Part shown: positions 60,701 to 64,000 of the stretch, piece by piece
How the letters are laid out: every line of letters starts with the position of its first letter
Numbering within the stretch: the stretch's first letter is position 1
Source: Lithospermum erythrorhizon
Taxonomy: Eukaryota; Streptophyta; Magnoliopsida; Boraginales; Boraginaceae
Direction: 5' to 3'
Assembly (NCBI GenBank): GCA_019722365.1
Contig: JADFUC010001267.1
Location: 1-64,000, forward strand
DNA length: 64,000 nucleotides
The notes under the pieces: model-generated
Database searches by the model: none
Seen by the model: only the letters and a program-made list of their open reading frames with translations
Told to the model about the DNA's origin: nothing
Made by a program: the position numbers and the translations under genes

Positions 60701-60949
60701 ACAACTGCTTCCATACTAATATTACCGTATAGTATACTATTGCTGCGGATTATTTCGAGAGTAAATAAAAGTTTCAAGTCAATAGTTGAAAATACAAATC
60801 TAATCGGCCTGGCTGGGTAGTACATTTCGGTATTTAGAATTTGAAGTTGTAATCGGATGGTAATGATATTAGTTGGGTGGTAATATAATTCGAAAGTGTA
60901 GAAACGTTAATGCTCGAAGCCGGGTTGCCGAGATTAAGCAAACGGTAAG

Positions 60950-63900
60950 TATCGATTGAATTAAATGATCGGGTTTCACCATATAAGTTTCAATGGGCCA
61001 ACCCATTAACCCATAAATGAACCCAAGGCCCAAGAGGAAAACAAACCCATCTCCCTTTCCCTTCCTTCGGCAATGACGCCCATCTCCCTCCCCCTTTGTT
61101 TTTTTTCTTCGATTTCTCTTCCATCTCGCAAGCTTTGGTCCTCAAATTTCTGGAAGAGTTTCTCCTCATCATCCTCTTCGATTCAAGGTATAAAAGGTCG
61201 GATCTTTTGAGTATTTTGTGAGTTTCGGCCGAAGTTGACTTTTGTATTTTGAATTTTATCGCTACAATGGATTCTGGGTCCTAAATTAGTTATTCTCGAG
61301 TTGGAAATTACGTGATCACGTGGAATTTGATTTTTGGCTACACTTTTTGGAATTTTGGCCGACTTTGGTTTTTATGAGATATTATCGAATATAATTATTA
61401 TTAAAGCTATATTATCGTATGGTATTTATAATAATCGATATTTGGGGTAGAAGCTTGGCCATTAATAGTCGAGTTGACTTTCGAAGCTGATTTTGGGTTG
61501 ACTTTTTCTAAAAATGTTGTCAGAGTATAAATATGTTATTGACCTTTATCAGATTTTGAGGTGGAAATTATGATTTATGTTGTCGTATTAATATATGTCA
61601 AATTAGTTTATTATTTTGAAAGTAGTAAAACAAAGCTTGGGATTCGAGGTTGTTAGAAACGGGTTCGATGAAGTTGGAAAAGTTGATATATCGTTGATTG
61701 AAATTGGTTGAAAATGTTAGCATTTTGCTGCGCTGACCGATTACGGATTTACCCGGATATTGAAATTACTATTTCCATTAGTCTTTGAAACATAATTAGC
61801 AATCTATACTTAAGTTGTTAATTTGTAACTGTGGTCGAAAAGTCGAAATTTAATTAAGATAGCGGTTAAATTTTAAGAAAAGAATTGTAATTTCGGTGTT
61901 TCTGATTAGGACGCGAACGCGGGAAAGACACTGATCATTAGACGGGACGCTTATTTCTAACCGCGTGAGTACTTATCTCACGGGCGCCATTTGCATTTAC
62001 TTAAATTGTGAACATGCTGCTCAGTGGTACGATTATGTGAGAACGGCATATGTCATCAGAAGAATACATGACCATACATGTAATTGTCAGATGATATGTG
62101 TGATTCATTTGTGCGAGCCATGTTATGATTATGCGATTGTATTTCGTGGCGTTGAAGATTTGTTTCGAGGTAAAAGGGATAGCTCGAACTCCCAACTTAT
62201 GTTCTTGTGTTTTCAGGGCCTCGCCGGAACTTTTTGGTATTTCAAAGGCCTTTGGCCGGGCGGTTGCGATTGATTTATGATTGCGGAAATGTTTTAGTTG
62301 TGCGCTGAATGTTGCTCGCTGGGGAGTAGCAGTTGGTTATCGGTGCCAAGGCTGGAGTTATTGACGCCGAGGCGACTTGAGTATCGTGATTCGACCCTTG
62401 GGGCCGGGATGATTAGGTTACGTGCCTCGCCTTCCTTGCGTGATATGTGACGCCATTGGCCTTATACTACGGTATAAGAGTCGTACGACTCTTTATGATC
62501 ACTTTGTCGCGGCAGATTGCCGCGTGGCCTTATAATTTAGTGTATGTTGCTGGTTTGGCCTTATACTCAAAGATAAGAGCCCAGATGGCTTCCTACGATC
62601 ACTTTGGCTGTGTGCATCGTTTCGCGCGGCCTTATACGAGCGTATAAGCTGCCGGGTTTGGCCTTATACTCGGTATAAGAGCGTGCATGACTCTAGTGAT
62701 CACTGGCCAGGTGCATCGTCGCGTGGCCTCATATTACTAAGATAGTAAGGGTCAGTCTTATACTCGGTATAAGAAATGTGCTTTATTAGCGATTGGTCCA
62801 TTCCCCGCAGTGTATTTGATTAAGCAAGACAGACAGAGGTTGGTATAGTCAGGGAGACATTTGGCAGATGTAGGTTTGATGACTAGAGTTATACCAGTTA
62901 TTGAGTCTCTGATTTTACTTTGGGTGACGCGTCTATTAAGACTTTGTATTATATCTTGACACGTTGTTTAAATCTTTTATGCAAGTATATAATCGTGTTT
63001 TATACCTGCTTTATTGTTTATGAACATCAAGCAATGATTATACTAGATGTTGCCTGATGAAATTATGTCGAATTATGTTTCTGCTGATTATCGATAATAT
63101 GATCCGATTTTCTTGTGGATCCCAGGCCGACATTAATCGTTATACATCCTTTAAGCGAAAAGTCGAAGGCCTACAATTAGCCGGTATAACTATCGATCGA
63201 GGGTATTATAGATAAAAATTATAAACCGAATGCTCATGCTAATCTATGATGACGCGATGATATTTTATATATAAGTGGAAAGTTGGATTCAAAAGTGTTA
63301 GTATATAACTTATGATCTAACCACTACGCTGATACCATCGAGGTGAATGTTTCCCATTAAATGAAGAATTGGGAGATAATCTGCATTTCTAAGTCATCTT
63401 GATTTAAGATATACGCCGCCAACAGATAAGATAACGATACGACGGGAGGTTCTTATAATAAATATTTAGATGTCATGTGAGTGTAATGAGTATAACTTGA
63501 GTAGCACTTTAAGGTGAACTAAAGATAAGTAATGAAGTCAAGGTATGCTCGAAAGGCGAGATGTCGAGATATATGTTCAGTTGTCAGACGTTTGTTGTAT
63601 ATCGTCGGGAATTAGCTATACTTAAGGAAAGATAACAATGAGAGATATCTCCCGTGATTAAGGTGTACCGCGAGTGTTGTCGACGGTGGATTTGTCGGTG
63701 TTAATCGGAAAGTCATTAAGGAAAGATTTATCTTGTCGAGATAGAGCATATAAAATATAACTATCGAGGTGGATAATGCTAAATGTGTGGTCTATCCTTG
63801 TTTATATGAATTTTGCAGTGCTAACGCCTCATGATATTTCAGATTCACTCAAATTTTAGTCGACTTCCTATTTTCCCTAAGTGGGCGCATGCCATGCCTA

Positions 63901-64000
63901 GGTTGTCATGGGATGACCGAGATGCATCGCCGAGCAGCTACGCACTGTGGAGCTGGAACGGTGGTCAAGACCTCGGTCACCATGCTTTTATCTTCTTTGA
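60950..64000 (+). mobile_element. LTR-retrotransposon-like region
   Basis: 60960-61200 is a CT-rich leader-like block (CCCATCTCCCTTTCCCTTCC, GGTATAAAAGGTCGG). It is followed by GTTGACTTT-rich sequence (61220-61560) of the kind found in plant Gypsy LTRs, then by an array of short palindromes (62458-62780) and by non-coding sequence to the window edge. No coding domain is readable and no paired LTR lies inside the window, so the element presumably continues beyond it. The orientation is inferred from the TATAAAAG at 61189. Confidence 0.35.
62458..62785 (+). repeat. composite tandem array of palindrome-bearing units, about 100-bp period
   Basis: GGCCTTATA-type starts occur at 62458, 62526, 62557, 62628, 62660, 62725 (GGCCTCATA) and about 62755. 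Spacings alternate long (68, 71, 65 bp) and short (31, 32, 30 bp), giving a composite unit near 100 bp repeated about three times. Each long unit begins with a near-palindrome of the type CTTATACTCGGTATAAG and contains GATCACTTTGG and a GCATCGTCGCG-type block. The array is directly visible; its role is unknown. Confidence 0.8.

Overview
This window reads as nuclear DNA of a flowering plant, most likely a eudicot. It is AT-rich, dominated by decayed transposons, and carries four recognisable protein-coding loci whose exons have GT..AG borders and small-to-medium introns. Repeat motifs close to SINE ends I associate with Amaranthaceae (Caryophyllales) hint at that order, but this is weak and the species cannot be named from the sequence.

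Genes, in order: (1) an ERF003-like AP2/ERF transcription factor on the minus strand (17068-18451, two exons, 181 aa); (2) a DCN1-like cullin-neddylation protein on the plus strand (26991-31234, nine exons, 225 aa); (3) a mitochondrial succinate/fumarate-type carrier on the minus strand (32340-33587, two exons), whose second exon is clean but whose first exon carries several small deletions and frameshifts; (4) a NIP6;1-like aquaporin/boric-acid channel on the minus strand (54466-56602, five exons, 303 aa, intact). They are unrelated in function and behave as independent plant genes; there is no operon or cluster logic.

Repeats, left to right: a CACTA-like element (about 200-5700) followed by a 405-bp-spaced duplication (5558-6330); an unassigned GC-rich relic (6370-7540); a decayed Copia retrotransposon (about 7627-15130) with two LTRs, a polypurine tract and a reverse-transcriptase relic; a second CACTA-like fragment (15450-16760); an AT-rich stretch with a small hAT-like MITE; an unassigned segment (21870-23560); a minus-strand 3' fragment of the same Copia family (23575-24900); a possible organelle-derived insert (24960-25500); a MITE inside a DCN1-like intron; Gypsy-like non-coding sequence (36100-37500); a large near-palindrome of about 8.7 kb built from two outward-facing MULE (Mutator/FAR1-type) transposase fragments (37965-46720); a gag-only Gypsy-type LTR element (about 47760-53165); a third CACTA-like element (57950-60700); and an LTR-retrotransposon-like region with a tandem array of short palindromes (60950-64000).

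The observation most worth following is the MULE inverted duplication: its layout is that of a locus able to make a long hairpin transcript against its own transposase, comparable in form to maize Mu killer. The gag-only element, the palindromic tandem array and the broken carrier exon are the next best leads.
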